In this document: in pieces, positions 7,373 through 15,518 of the stretch
Layout of the letters: every line of letters begins with the position of its first letter
Numbering within the stretch: position 1 is the stretch's first letter
Origin: Bacteroidales bacterium
GTDB lineage: Bacteria; Bacteroidota; Bacteroidia; Bacteroidales; JAGOPY01
DNA: 64,000 nt
Reading direction: 5' to 3'
NCBI GenBank assembly: GCA_023229505.1
Contig: JALNZD010000005.1
Span: 78,397-142,396 of the forward strand
Program-made: the position numbers and the translations under genes
The notes under the pieces: generated by a model
The model's input: the letters and a program-made list of their open reading frames with translations, nothing else
What the model was told of the DNA's origin: nothing
Database searches by the model: none

Positions 7373-8287
7373 TCAACCTGAAACGGCTTCTATAAACTGA
7401 TCCAGCTTATTGACGGAGAATGATTTAAAATCACCGGCAATGAACCGAAAGTTACGCGTAAGACCATCTCCGGCGCCACATTCAAAAAAGATATCCACAC
7501 CCTGCCTCAGCAACATATTCATCGTATCCAGCCAGTTCATCCTGGAATACAGGTTATCGATCACCTCTCTGATCAGGCCATCTCCGGTATTAATAATTTT
7601 CTGATCAATATTTGAAATATACCTATAGGCCGGATCTGTAAAATTGATTCCTCGCACGATTTCGGAAAATCCAGGGACTGCATTCTTCAGAAATCCTGAG
7701 TGATAGGGTTTTGAAACAGGCAACATATTCGTGCGCAATGCTCCTTCAGCTTTTGCGGAATTTAAAATACGCTTTACTTCATCATACTTGCCCGAAATGA
7801 TAAATGTATGCGGGTTGTTCTGGTTGCAGATCCGTACATCTTCTGTTCCATGCAACAAATCAAGGATATCGGGCTCGATCAGCCCAACTATCATCCCCAT
7901 CCCATATTTGCCGGTGGCGGCGACCCCGGATATATTCTCCCAGGCACTTTTCACCAGGAGCAGTCCGTCGATAAAGGTGACTGATCCGCAATAATACATT
8001 GCAGCATAGATACCCATGCTGTAACCGGAAACGAAGGCAGGCCTGATAAATTGACTCTTAAGAATATCTGCGATCGAACAACTGAAAATATAACTGATAT
8101 ACTGCGACTTTAGCTCATCGTTTAAAAAGTCATTTTCCCTGAAGTCGAACATGGTCAGATCTACTTTCAGTATATCCGAAGCAACTGCAAGCAGCCGGTC
8201 AAAATTATTCTCATAAGCTGGGATCGCCTGCCGCTCTGTTCCGGCATATTCGCTGACGAAGGCCGGGAAAATAATGCATGTTGTAAT
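7373..8287 (-). CDS. FabD-like acyltransferase, ATT start, altered specificity site
   Basis: FabD-fold acyltransferase. The first ATG (8152) would cut off 45 residues that clearly belong to the family (FPAFVSEYAGTERQ). A stop at 8294-8296 closes the frame, and no ATG, GTG or TTG is available in between. ATT at 8285-8287 is the best start and gives 304 aa, with the nucleophile Ser90 in GYSMG (FabD Ser92) and a catalytic His in KPYHSGFLK. The Arg that holds the malonyl carboxylate (FabD Arg117) aligns with Ala115, so malonyl-CoA is probably not the substrate. A hydrolytic or acetyl/other-acyl AT is possible. Last gene of the KS-ACP-AcpS-AT operon, starting about 12 nt after the AcpS stop. Confidence 0.75.
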   Translation of the reverse strand: MTTCIIFPAFVSEYAGTERQAIPAYENNFDRLLAVASDILKVDLTMFDFRENDFLNDELKSQYISYIFSCSIADILKSQFIRPAFVSGYSMGIYAAMYYCGSVTFIDGLLLVKSAWENISGVAATGKYGMGMIVGLIEPDILDLLHGTEDVRICNQNNPHTFIISGKYDEVKRILNSAKAEGALRTNMLPVSKPYHSGFLKNAVPGFSEIVRGINFTDPAYRYISNIDQKIINTGDGLIREVIDNLYSRMNWLDTMNMLLRQGVDIFFECGAGDGLTRNFRFIAGDFKSFSVNKLDQFIEAVSG

Positions 8288-8298
8288 GACGCTTTAAT

Positions 8299-8697
8299 TT
8301 AGGAGTGCAAAATTATCTGAAAAATTACATACTCATTTGAATATTCAAAGTATGATTCAATTTTGCGATATTTTTTTTTAAGAAAAAGTTCTGCAGCATA
8401 ACCATTCAGATGGATAGAATATTCCCGAAGATTTTTTTCATTAGTAAACAGAATTTCAATGTCTTTCCATGATATCCTGCTGTTGGTCCAGCTCACGCCG
8501 AGCGCCTTAAAAAATGCTTCTTTGCAGGAAAAACCCAATGGAAAAGTCAACTGTGAATGAAGATTAAGGTTGCAGGCGATTTCTTCATCAGTATAAACCA
8601 GATGGATAAAGCCCGGAATTTCTGTTTTTGAAGGAATATGCTTATTAAACCTGATCAGCTCTTCAATATCAATGCCGCATCCGAGGATTTCATTCAT
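8299..8697 (-). CDS. 4'-phosphopantetheinyl transferase, AcpS type
   Basis: 132 aa, the usual AcpS length. GCGIDIEELIRF at the N-terminus supplies the metal-binding Asp, and FSCKEAFFKALG holds the Lys-Glu pair that binds CoA and magnesium. The enzyme transfers phosphopantetheine from CoA to a serine of an acyl carrier protein. The target is most likely the ACP encoded 23 nt upstream, with its DSL motif. Because a second AcpS-like gene lies in this cluster (11593), this copy is a dedicated one; the genome's housekeeping acpS is probably elsewhere. I therefore give no gene symbol. Confidence 0.85.
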   Translation of the reverse strand: MNEILGCGIDIEELIRFNKHIPSKTEIPGFIHLVYTDEEIACNLNLHSQLTFPLGFSCKEAFFKALGVSWTNSRISWKDIEILFTNEKNLREYSIHLNGYAAELFLKKKYRKIESYFEYSNEYVIFQIILHS

Positions 8698-8720
8698 TCG
8701 CTGGTAGTTCTGAAAATAAA

Positions 8721-9026
8721 TTAATCAAGTTCCGTGATCTTATTTTCATATTTTATCATCAGGAGCTGGGTATCAATCAATTGCCCTATAGTTTCTACGG
8801 GATGTTTAAGAACATATTTACCGACGGTCTTTAGCTCGATATTGAGGTTATATTTCTTCTTGAAAATTTCGATCAGTTCGAGGAACATAAGAGAATCACC
8901 TTCCAGGTCGGAAATAATGTTGGTCTGATCATTTATCTTGCTGAGGTCAACCTCGCATTCTTCTGCAAAGAATTGACAGACAATCTCTTTTACTTCTTTT
9001 CTGATACTTTCAGTTATCTCTATCAT
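8721..9026 (-). CDS. Acyl carrier protein
   Basis: 101 aa, acidic and helical. LEGDSLMFLELIEIFKKKY carries the DSL motif with the serine that takes phosphopantetheine. It has a longer than usual C-terminal tail after VETIGQLID. It lies between the KS and AcpS genes in a four-gene minus-strand operon, so it is the likely tether for the chain made by this cluster rather than the housekeeping AcpP. Confidence 0.88.
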   Translation of the reverse strand: MIEITESIRKEVKEIVCQFFAEECEVDLSKINDQTNIISDLEGDSLMFLELIEIFKKKYNLNIELKTVGKYVLKHPVETIGQLIDTQLLMIKYENKITELD

Positions 9027-9077
9027 AGGTTGACTTTATTTTTTTAAAAGAAAATGATGCCCGTTTCCGGGATAAAG

Positions 9078-10292
9078 TTAGATATATTTTTTAAAGACCA
9101 ATGAAGCGTTATGGCCCCCGAATGCAAAAGAATTTGAAATAGCGCAACGAACAGGCTGCTTTCGGGTTCTATTTGGCACATAATCCAGGTCCAGTTCCGG
9201 GTCGGGAATATCCAGGTGTATGGTAGGCGTGATGATATCATGATAAATACTCATCACCGTGACAACACCCTCGATAACACCTGCAGCTCCGACTGTGTGT
9301 CCTATCATCGATTTTGTCGAAGAAACAGGGATTTTATAAGCATAATCGCCGAAGACTTTTTTAATTGCCATGGTTTCATACTTATCGTTCAGGGTGGTCG
9401 AAGTACCATGTGCATTGATATACCCGACTTCATCCGGCTTCACGCCGGCATTTTTCAGAGCTGTCTCAATGGTTTGCATGATGCCTTCGCCATCTTTCAT
9501 CGGGGCCATAATATTGTAAGCTTCGCTGGTTATTGCATAGCCTGTGAGTTCTGCATAAATTCTGGCGTTTCTTTTTAATGCAGATTCTTCCGATTCCAGA
9601 ATCATAATACCGGCGCCTTCGCCGATGACAAATCCATCGCGGTCTTTTGAAAAGGGACAGCATGCTTTTTCAGGATCATTATTCACCGATAAAGCATAAA
9701 GTTCATTGAAACCTTCTATCTCCTCCCGGTTAATGATCGAATCGGCTCCACCTGTAATGACGATATCTGCCACCCCATTTTTGATCATATCATACCCGAT
9801 CCCGATTGCATAAGCTGATGAAGCACAGGCACAAGAAACTGTGAAATTTGGGCCGCGCAGTTTGTATTCGAGAGAAATCCAGGCCGACATGGCATTGCTC
9901 ATACTTTTCAGCACCTTATTTTTCGCGGTGGTTCCCTTCTCAGTACTGGTGTTAGCAGTACTTACCACACCAAGGATGACGGCACATCTTGATTTATCCT
10001 GCGATTCAAAGTCGATAGCAGCATGCCTGACTGCGTCAGCAGCACACACATAGCACATCTTCGTAACCCTGGTCATTTGCTCGGCGGTTCTTTTCCTGAT
10101 ATATTCTGAGGCATATTCCTCAAATGAATCGGGAACCTGGGCTGCGATCCTGGTTTGAAGGCCAGCAGGATCAAACAAAGTAATCGGTTTTACACCGTTT
10201 TTTCCGGCAACCATATTTTCCCAGCTTGTCTGCAAATCCAGGCCAAGCGAGGTAATGATGTTCATGCCGGTGATGACAACTCTTTTATGCAT
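9078..10292 (-). CDS. Beta-ketoacyl-ACP synthase, FabF/KS type
   Basis: 404 aa, the length of FabF. The catalytic Cys is in VSCACASSAYAIG, and the two His residues are in NAHGTSTTLND and SMIGHTVGAAG, so the condensing triad is complete. This argues against a decarboxylase-only KS of the beta-branching type, where Cys is replaced by Ser. First gene of the minus-strand operon; its start faces the divergent thioesterase gene across a 166-bp control region (10293-10458). Confidence 0.9.
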   Translation of the reverse strand: MHKRVVITGMNIITSLGLDLQTSWENMVAGKNGVKPITLFDPAGLQTRIAAQVPDSFEEYASEYIRKRTAEQMTRVTKMCYVCAADAVRHAAIDFESQDKSRCAVILGVVSTANTSTEKGTTAKNKVLKSMSNAMSAWISLEYKLRGPNFTVSCACASSAYAIGIGYDMIKNGVADIVITGGADSIINREEIEGFNELYALSVNNDPEKACCPFSKDRDGFVIGEGAGIMILESEESALKRNARIYAELTGYAITSEAYNIMAPMKDGEGIMQTIETALKNAGVKPDEVGYINAHGTSTTLNDKYETMAIKKVFGDYAYKIPVSSTKSMIGHTVGAAGVIEGVVTVMSIYHDIITPTIHLDIPDPELDLDYVPNRTRKQPVRCAISNSFAFGGHNASLVFKKYI

Positions 10293-10297
10293 GCGGA

Positions 10298-10336
10298 TTC
10301 GAAAATTTGAGATATGAAAATTTGGAAATTCGAATG
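10298..10336. repeat. Imperfect inverted repeat in the divergent control region
   Basis: ATTCGAAAATTTG at the left and AAATTTGGAAATTCGAAT at the right form arms of an AT-rich inverted repeat lying just upstream of the KS start. It is a possible operator for the divergent cluster, but it also resembles the 7-nt period repeats (TTGAAAT type) found elsewhere in the window. Confidence 0.35.
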
Positions 10337-10393
10337 AAATGTGTGTTTTTATGGTTTTATACTCATTAGCAAAATAAAGTAAAATTTTACTTC

Positions 10394-10401
10394 TATTTTT
10401 G
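10394..10401 (+). promoter_or_regulatory. -7 box for the thioesterase operon
   Basis: TATTTTTG matches TAnnTTTG, 57 nt before the ATG at 10459. No good -33 TTTG at 19-21 nt upstream was seen. Confidence 0.35.
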
Positions 10402-10458
10402 TCCGGTAAATATATTTCATCATAAATTTATCAAGATATAAATATATTAAGAGTCATT

Positions 10459-10842
10459 ATGTTTGAATATAAATTCAGTGTGCGTGGATATGAACTGGAT
10501 TCTTACGGCCATGTTAACCATGCCATTTACCTGAATTATTTTGAGCAGGCGAGGTGGGAATTATTCAGGCAGCTTGACCTGATCGGATATTTCAAAGAGA
10601 ATGATTTGCTACTGGTTGTTATTGAAATTCAAACCAGGTACATTCGTGAAATCACGCTGTTTGATGAGATGATCATTCGGACAAAAGTGGCAAAAGAAGC
10701 GCCCTACCTGGTTTTTAATCACAAAATGTATTTTAACGGATCGAATATTAAAGTGTGTACCTCAACTGTCAAAACCTTATTTACAGATAAGGGGAAATTA
10801 GTACGTGATATCCCTCCGGTATTTTTAAATAAACTCATATGA
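10459..10842 (+). CDS. Hotdog-fold acyl thioesterase (4HBT/YbgC type)
   Basis: 127 aa. ELDSYGHVNHAIYLNYFEQARWE is split here as ELDSYGHVNH and YLNYFEQARWE; it carries the catalytic Asp and the GHVN signature of 4-hydroxybenzoyl-CoA thioesterase-like enzymes. It would release the acyl product from CoA or ACP. First gene of the plus-strand operon; its stop overlaps the next start by 4 nt (ATGA), indicating translational coupling. Confidence 0.85.
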   Translation: MFEYKFSVRGYELDSYGHVNHAIYLNYFEQARWELFRQLDLIGYFKENDLLLVVIEIQTRYIREITLFDEMIIRTKVAKEAPYLVFNHKMYFNGSNIKVCTSTVKTLFTDKGKLVRDIPPVFLNKLI

Positions 10843-11585
10843 CAATGGAATATCAAAAAAGCGACATATGGGAAAGAACCGGAGCGATAGGTGTTTTGTC
10901 GTTATACAGTTTACATGAGAATTATCTTGATGAACCTGAGTTCATTAAGATGGAACTGCTTGAGGAGATGTTTAGCGAACCTGGCCTGAAAGGAGTTATT
11001 ATCAAGGGCAGTGGTCGTCATTTTTCGGCAGGGGCCGACATAGATAAGTTGCAACAACTTGCTAAGGATGAAGCATTGCTCACAAGAAAAATCTCAGCCG
11101 GCAAGAAAATTATCCGGTTTATTGAAAATTTAAATATTCCTGTCATAGCCGCTATCAGCGGGGTATGCTTTGGAGGGGGTCTTGAGATAGCGCTGGCATG
11201 CCATATCCGAATCTGCAGCGAAAATGCCTTATTCGCTTTTCCTGAAACGAATTATGGCATCATTCCGGGCCTGGGTGGAACAGTAATGCTCACAAAACTC
11301 ATTGGCCCGGGAAGATCGGCTGAGATTATTCTCTCGGGAGAGATTGTGAATGCTCAAAGAGCACTTGAATTGAAATTAGCTGATTATGTAGTGCCCACTA
11401 AGGAATTGCATTCATATACAATTGATTTTCTGAACAGAATGACTGCCGACAGAGACATTAATGTCATCCATTCGGTGATGAAATCCATAAATAATTCTCA
11501 GACGCTATCGTATGAAAAAGCGCTTGAAGAGGAAACGAAATTATTCTGTGCCCTGGCAGTCAGAAACATGCAGGACAAACAATAA
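10839..11585 (+). CDS. Enoyl-CoA hydratase/isomerase (crotonase) 1
   Basis: 248 aa, the normal crotonase length. GRHFSAGADIDKL and CFGGGLEIALAC form the oxyanion hole. Both catalytic glutamates of true hydratases are present: Glu in GGGLEIA and Glu in FPETNYGIIPGLGGT. Likely a hydratase/dehydratase acting on a beta-hydroxyacyl thioester. It overlaps the thioesterase gene by 4 nt and precedes an AcpS-like gene by 7 nt. Confidence 0.87.
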   Translation: MTMEYQKSDIWERTGAIGVLSLYSLHENYLDEPEFIKMELLEEMFSEPGLKGVIIKGSGRHFSAGADIDKLQQLAKDEALLTRKISAGKKIIRFIENLNIPVIAAISGVCFGGGLEIALACHIRICSENALFAFPETNYGIIPGLGGTVMLTKLIGPGRSAEIILSGEIVNAQRALELKLADYVVPTKELHSYTIDFLNRMTADRDINVIHSVMKSINNSQTLSYEKALEEETKLFCALAVRNMQDKQ

Positions 11586-11592
11586 CGCTTGA

Positions 11593-11961
11593 ATGGAACA
11601 TTCCCCGGCATACAGCAAGCATGTTGACCTGATCAAAAAGGAGGAATTCATCCACTTGTTTTCCTCAGGTGAAAACCCTGAAAGGTGGTTTTCGGAAAAA
11701 GAATTAGAAGTATTTTCATTCCCAGAGAATGTCAGAAGTCTTGCCGCCAGGTATTTGATAAAGAAAAGGATTTGTGATCATATCAATGAACCTGCTTACA
11801 TAAGAGAAATTGAAATCCTGAACGATTCTTTCGGAAAACCGGAGATAATACTGGGAGAGAATATCCGCCATGCAACTGAGCGGGCCGGGATTAAAAAAAT
11901 ACTCTGCTCTGTATCCCACTCGAGGAACTATATCACCGGAATGACAATTTTTTGCTTGTAA
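11593..11961 (+). CDS. AcpS-like protein lacking the metal-binding Glu
   Basis: 122 aa with the AcpS pattern: HVDLIKKEEF at the position of GIDIxxxxRF, then RWFSEKELE, LAARYLIKKR, EIEILNDSFGKPEI and CSVSHSRNY. The near-invariant K-E-A of the helix (RFAAKEA) is K-K-R here, so the magnesium-binding Glu is a Lys. Either this is an inactive partner protein or it binds CoA in another way. It lies between two crotonase genes, its stop abutting the next ATG directly. The intact AcpS of the cluster is at 8299-8697. Confidence 0.65.
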   Translation: MEHSPAYSKHVDLIKKEEFIHLFSSGENPERWFSEKELEVFSFPENVRSLAARYLIKKRICDHINEPAYIREIEILNDSFGKPEIILGENIRHATERAGIKKILCSVSHSRNYITGMTIFCL

Positions 11962-12588
11962 ATGATGTTGAGAACTATAAGTTGGAAAATAGAGAATAAT
12001 ATTGGCCACCTGGTATTAAACCAGCCTCCGGCTAATATCATGACAAGGTATTTTTTTGATGAGTTGAACCTTCTTACCCTTGAAATCATTCCGGAATCTG
12101 AAATAAAATCACTGGTTATATATGGCAATGGCCGTCATTTTTCTGCAGGCGCCGATCATTATGATCTTTCTGACCGGATCAGGGAAAATCTTCCGGAAGG
12201 TTATCCTGCAGAATTGCCTTCCTTTTTAAATAAGACAATACAAAGTTTCCTTTACATTGATCAATTACAGATCCCTACTTTTGCTGCGATCAGGGGAACC
12301 TGCTTTGGATCTGCATTAGAATTGGCGTTAACCTGTAAATACAGGATTTGTGCCGAAGGTACAGTGCTTGGTTTTCCTGAGAGCTCTTTTGGCTTAATGC
12401 CGGGATGCGGCGGCTCAGTTAAGCTTCCGGCAATAGTCGGACGATCAAAAGCAATAGAATTGATCATCAGTGGCAGAAATTTTTCGGCAGCCGAGGCCTA
12501 TCACTGGGGGATTGTACACAAAGTTGTACACAGAAAGGTATTGATCGGGGAAACCCTGAAAATGGTCAAGGCGTTGATTGAGAGTTAA
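11962..12588 (+). CDS. Enoyl-CoA hydratase/isomerase (crotonase) 2
   Basis: 208 aa, about 40 shorter than crotonase 1 because the C-terminal trimerisation helices are reduced. GRHFSAGADHYDL and CFGSALELALTC form the oxyanion hole, and glutamates in ALELALTC and FPESSFGLMPG are both present. Starts directly at the stop of the AcpS-like gene. Two crotonases in one operon suggest two different dehydration or isomerisation steps. Confidence 0.83.
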   Translation: MMLRTISWKIENNIGHLVLNQPPANIMTRYFFDELNLLTLEIIPESEIKSLVIYGNGRHFSAGADHYDLSDRIRENLPEGYPAELPSFLNKTIQSFLYIDQLQIPTFAAIRGTCFGSALELALTCKYRICAEGTVLGFPESSFGLMPGCGGSVKLPAIVGRSKAIELIISGRNFSAAEAYHWGIVHKVVHRKVLIGETLKMVKALIES

Positions 12589-12603
12589 AAAAAATAAATA
12601 AGC

Positions 12604-13725
12604 ATGGCTGATCTGAATAATATTGATGTTCGGGTGACCGGGACTGGAAGCTTTTTACCCGGACTACCTATTTCCATCGATGAGGTTGATTATTTCCTGG
12701 GTGAATTGACAGAAGCGCCCAAAAAAATTCAAAATTGGCTGAAACGGATGAAATTGCTGATGAAAGAGATGCTTGAGGTAGAAAGGTATCATTACGCGAT
12801 TGACCCTGTAACTAGAGAATTTACGGAAGATAATATCACCATGTCTGTCAAAGCAGCGGGAAAAGCACTCAAAATGGCAAATATGCCGGCAGGCGAAATT
12901 GAATTTATTGCTTATGGAAGCGCCCACATGGATCAGATGCCGACGGCATCGGTCAGGATACAGGAAGCGCTGGGAATTGATCAATGCGGAGAAATCTCAA
13001 TTCATGCGAATTGCACATCTGCTTATAAAGCATTGCTTATAGCCCATGATTTCATTAAAAACGGCAGGTATAAAAATGCCCTTGTCATTTCATCAGGTAT
13101 GTCGTCATCAGAGTTGAAGGCAGAATATTACAACCAGCCAATAGTCAGGAAAGAAGAATTGTTCCTGCGTTACTTTTTAAGTGATGGTGCCGGTGCAATT
13201 GTATTGGAAGCCGACCAGTCAGGTAATAGCGGATTGTACGTTGAAAATGTATACATGGAATCGGTTGGCGGGAGTAAACCGAGCGCCATGAAAAACCGGC
13301 GACCGGCATACTGGATGAACCCAAAGGAAGAATTCGAGAAAGGTTACCATCATTTGTCGCAAATGTTCCAGGATGAGTTAAGAAAGAATTTTCATGAGGC
13401 GGATGGAACTGTCTTTTTCAATGGACTTCAGCGCTTTCTCAGGAAATATCCGGCCGACCTGTCGCGGTTGAAATACTTCCAGGTAAATTTCCCGTCAAAA
13501 CATATTTCCGAATTGATCATTGAAGAATGTGAATCTTTAGGCATATCCAGGGATACGCTCTATACAAAAATGTCGGGCCTGGGATATGCCGGGCCACCGA
13601 TGGTTTTTATCTGTCTTGATCAGATCATGCGCGAGGAGCCGTTGGTGAGCGGAGACCTGGTATTAAGCTTCGTGACCGAAGTGAGTAAATTCATGCAGGC
13701 AGGTTATACTATGAAATACAGATGA
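12604..13725 (+). CDS. KASIII (FabH)-like protein with altered triad
   Basis: 373 aa, thiolase fold. The nucleophile Cys is in ISIHANCTSAYKAL and the family glycine motif in FLSDGAGAIVLE. At the FabH His position (VPHQAN) the sequence reads NFPSKHI, and the Asn of the GNTSAA motif is replaced (SGLGYAGPP). Family knowledge: KASIII homologues with a modified triad often act as acyl transferases or use unusual substrates. It is not like HMG-CoA synthase, which has a different Cys context. It overlaps the next gene by 4 nt. Confidence 0.75.
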   Translation: MADLNNIDVRVTGTGSFLPGLPISIDEVDYFLGELTEAPKKIQNWLKRMKLLMKEMLEVERYHYAIDPVTREFTEDNITMSVKAAGKALKMANMPAGEIEFIAYGSAHMDQMPTASVRIQEALGIDQCGEISIHANCTSAYKALLIAHDFIKNGRYKNALVISSGMSSSELKAEYYNQPIVRKEELFLRYFLSDGAGAIVLEADQSGNSGLYVENVYMESVGGSKPSAMKNRRPAYWMNPKEEFEKGYHHLSQMFQDELRKNFHEADGTVFFNGLQRFLRKYPADLSRLKYFQVNFPSKHISELIIEECESLGISRDTLYTKMSGLGYAGPPMVFICLDQIMREEPLVSGDLVLSFVTEVSKFMQAGYTMKYR

Positions 13726-14828
13726 TTTTACCGGTTGATCGATTGAAAGAAATCAAACATATTGGTGTAGTTGGTGAAGGGAAAATGGGTACATCCATAT
13801 TCTTTTATCTGAGCGGTTATGATTTCCGGCTGGCCTGGCTTTGCAGTTCAGAAGCCAAAAGAGATAAAGCTCGGAAAACCTTCAGCAAGAAAATAAACCT
13901 CCTGCTTCAATGTGGCGTTTTGACAGAAAAGGATTATGTTTCAAAGCAGGGGAAAACAGTAATTACTGCTGCTTTCGAGGATTTAAAAGATTGTGACCTG
14001 GTCATCGAAGCGATTACAGAAGATATTGGTTTGAAGCGAAAACTTTTTGAATCGCTTGACAAGGCAGTAAATATCGATTGCATTTTCACCACAAATTCAT
14101 CGTCTGTTCTTCCATTGCAGTTATTCCCATCAGAAAACAGGAAAGACAGGTTCTGCGGACTGCACTTCTTTTTTCCTGTGGCGATGAAGAGCATTGTCGA
14201 ACTTATTGCTCGTTCGTCAACATCCTTGCAAACCAAAGCGTTGCTGAACCAGTTTCTTTCGCGGATAAATAAAAAACCTTTTCACCAGGACGAAGCAAAT
14301 GCTTTCATTTTGAACCGGTTGTTTCTTGATTTCCAGGCAGGGGCTTACCAAGTTTTCCTGGAAGGCAGATTATCTTATCAGGAGATTGATGAACTGGTAA
14401 GAAAACATCTTTTTCCGATCGGAGTGTTTGAATTTTTCGATCATGTGGGGATCGACGTTATGCTTTCATCTGTTAAAACCTACACGAAAGCTATCAGCAA
14501 TAAAGCATTTTATGCCCCGCTGATTGAAAAAATGGAAGAATTAGTGAAACTCAACCACTTAGGCATCAAGACCAAACGCGGATTCTACGATTATGCACCT
14601 CTTGAAGAAGAAGGCATTAAAGCTACAGACAAAGCTACAGACAAAGCTGAAGACAAAGCCGACTATAAACGCAATGTAACAGAACGGCTATGGGATTATT
14701 ATATCGGATCGGTAATTCCGGTAATTGAGTCGGGTTCATGCTCCCGTGAAGATCTTGCTTATGCCGTAAAAGATTACATGGGAATGGATTCCGATCCTTT
14801 CAAACTTCCTTCTTTCAACTTGCTTTAA
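13722..14828 (+). CDS. 3-hydroxyacyl-CoA dehydrogenase family protein
   Basis: 368 aa. NAD-binding Rossmann motif GVVGEGKMGTSI at the N-terminus, DLVIEAITED and TNSSSVLPLQL of the 3HCDH N-terminal domain, GLHFFFPVAMKSIVELI with the conserved His-Phe-Phe-Pro, then the helical C-terminal domain (GVFEFFDHVGIDVM, TKRGFYDY). The usual end of the family is extended by a lysine/aspartate-rich repeat, KATDKATDKAEDKADYK, from a 12-nt tandem repeat, followed by about 45 residues. It presumably interconverts 3-oxo and 3-hydroxy acyl thioesters. Last gene of the plus-strand operon. Confidence 0.85.
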   Translation: MILPVDRLKEIKHIGVVGEGKMGTSIFFYLSGYDFRLAWLCSSEAKRDKARKTFSKKINLLLQCGVLTEKDYVSKQGKTVITAAFEDLKDCDLVIEAITEDIGLKRKLFESLDKAVNIDCIFTTNSSSVLPLQLFPSENRKDRFCGLHFFFPVAMKSIVELIARSSTSLQTKALLNQFLSRINKKPFHQDEANAFILNRLFLDFQAGAYQVFLEGRLSYQEIDELVRKHLFPIGVFEFFDHVGIDVMLSSVKTYTKAISNKAFYAPLIEKMEELVKLNHLGIKTKRGFYDYAPLEEEGIKATDKATDKAEDKADYKRNVTERLWDYYIGSVIPVIESGSCSREDLAYAVKDYMGMDSDPFKLPSFNLL

Positions 14829-14848
14829 AGAATTTCCGGCCAACGGCC

Positions 14849-15400
14849 TCACTCCCCCAGGTAAAACCTCTCCGGGTACTTGGGGGTCACTCCCCGGTAG
14901 AAATCCCTGATTTCTTTCATTTGTTTTTCCATATCGCCATTGGGAAAGATCACCTTTCCGACCCCTCCCTTCTTTTTTGCATAATCAAGATAACCTAAGG
15001 CGATGGGAACCTGAGCCTGGTTGGCAATGTAGTAAAAGCCTTTTTTCCATTGCCTGACGGGTTTTCTGGTCCCTTCAGGGGTGATGACTATGAACAGGGA
15101 TTCTGATTTTTTAAATCGTTCGACAACCTGGTCGACCATTTTGCTGCTGCGGCCGCGATCGACAGGCAGGCCGCCCATGTGGAGCAGCAGGTGTTTAAAC
15201 GGGAACCGGAAAGCCTCCTTTTTGATCAGGAAACTTGCCTTGACGCCTAGCACCCAGTAGGCCAGCCGCCCGATGACAAAGTCCCAGTAACTGGTGTGGG
15301 GAGCTACGGCTATGACACACTTTTTCGTTCCGGGAGGAATGACACTGGTGATCTTCCAGCCCATCAGCCTAAGAATTAATCTGGAAAAAAGGATTAACAT
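14849..15400 (-). CDS. PlsC-family 1-acyl-glycerol-3-phosphate acyltransferase-like
   Basis: 183 aa, short for the family. APHTSYWDFVIGR gives the catalytic HX4D motif; HMGGLPVDR and VITPEGTR give the substrate-binding blocks. It transfers an acyl chain from CoA or ACP to a hydroxyl, usually a phospholipid precursor. Next to the acyl-chain genes it could attach their product to a lipid head group, but such short PlsC-like genes are common in Bacteroidota. Converges with the dehydrogenase gene 20 nt away. Confidence 0.83.
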   Translation of the reverse strand: MLILFSRLILRLMGWKITSVIPPGTKKCVIAVAPHTSYWDFVIGRLAYWVLGVKASFLIKKEAFRFPFKHLLLHMGGLPVDRGRSSKMVDQVVERFKKSESLFIVITPEGTRKPVRQWKKGFYYIANQAQVPIALGYLDYAKKKGGVGKVIFPNGDMEKQMKEIRDFYRGVTPKYPERFYLGE

Positions 15401-15486
15401 GAAAAGAATTTAGGAAAACAAAATTAGGAAATATATAGTTTAATTATTGTGCCGATCCTTTCGCAGAAGCAGTATTTAAATTTCCC

Positions 15487-15494
15487 TACCTTTG
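15487..15494 (+). promoter_or_regulatory. -7 box of the tamL promoter
   Basis: TACCTTTG matches TAnnTTTG, 24 nt before the GTG start at 15519. Confidence 0.45.
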
Positions 15495-15518
15495 CGGTTT
15501 GCGGTGTAATCACATCCT

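Noticed and set aside
12604..13725. HMG-CoA synthase of a beta-branching cassette
   Set aside because: The Cys context (HANCTSAYKAL) and overall pattern are FabH-like, and the cluster KS retains its condensing Cys.
6015..14828. Ladderane or aryl-polyene type cluster
   Set aside because: The expected FabZ-type dehydratases, extra KS partner, desaturases or ammonia-lyase are missing.
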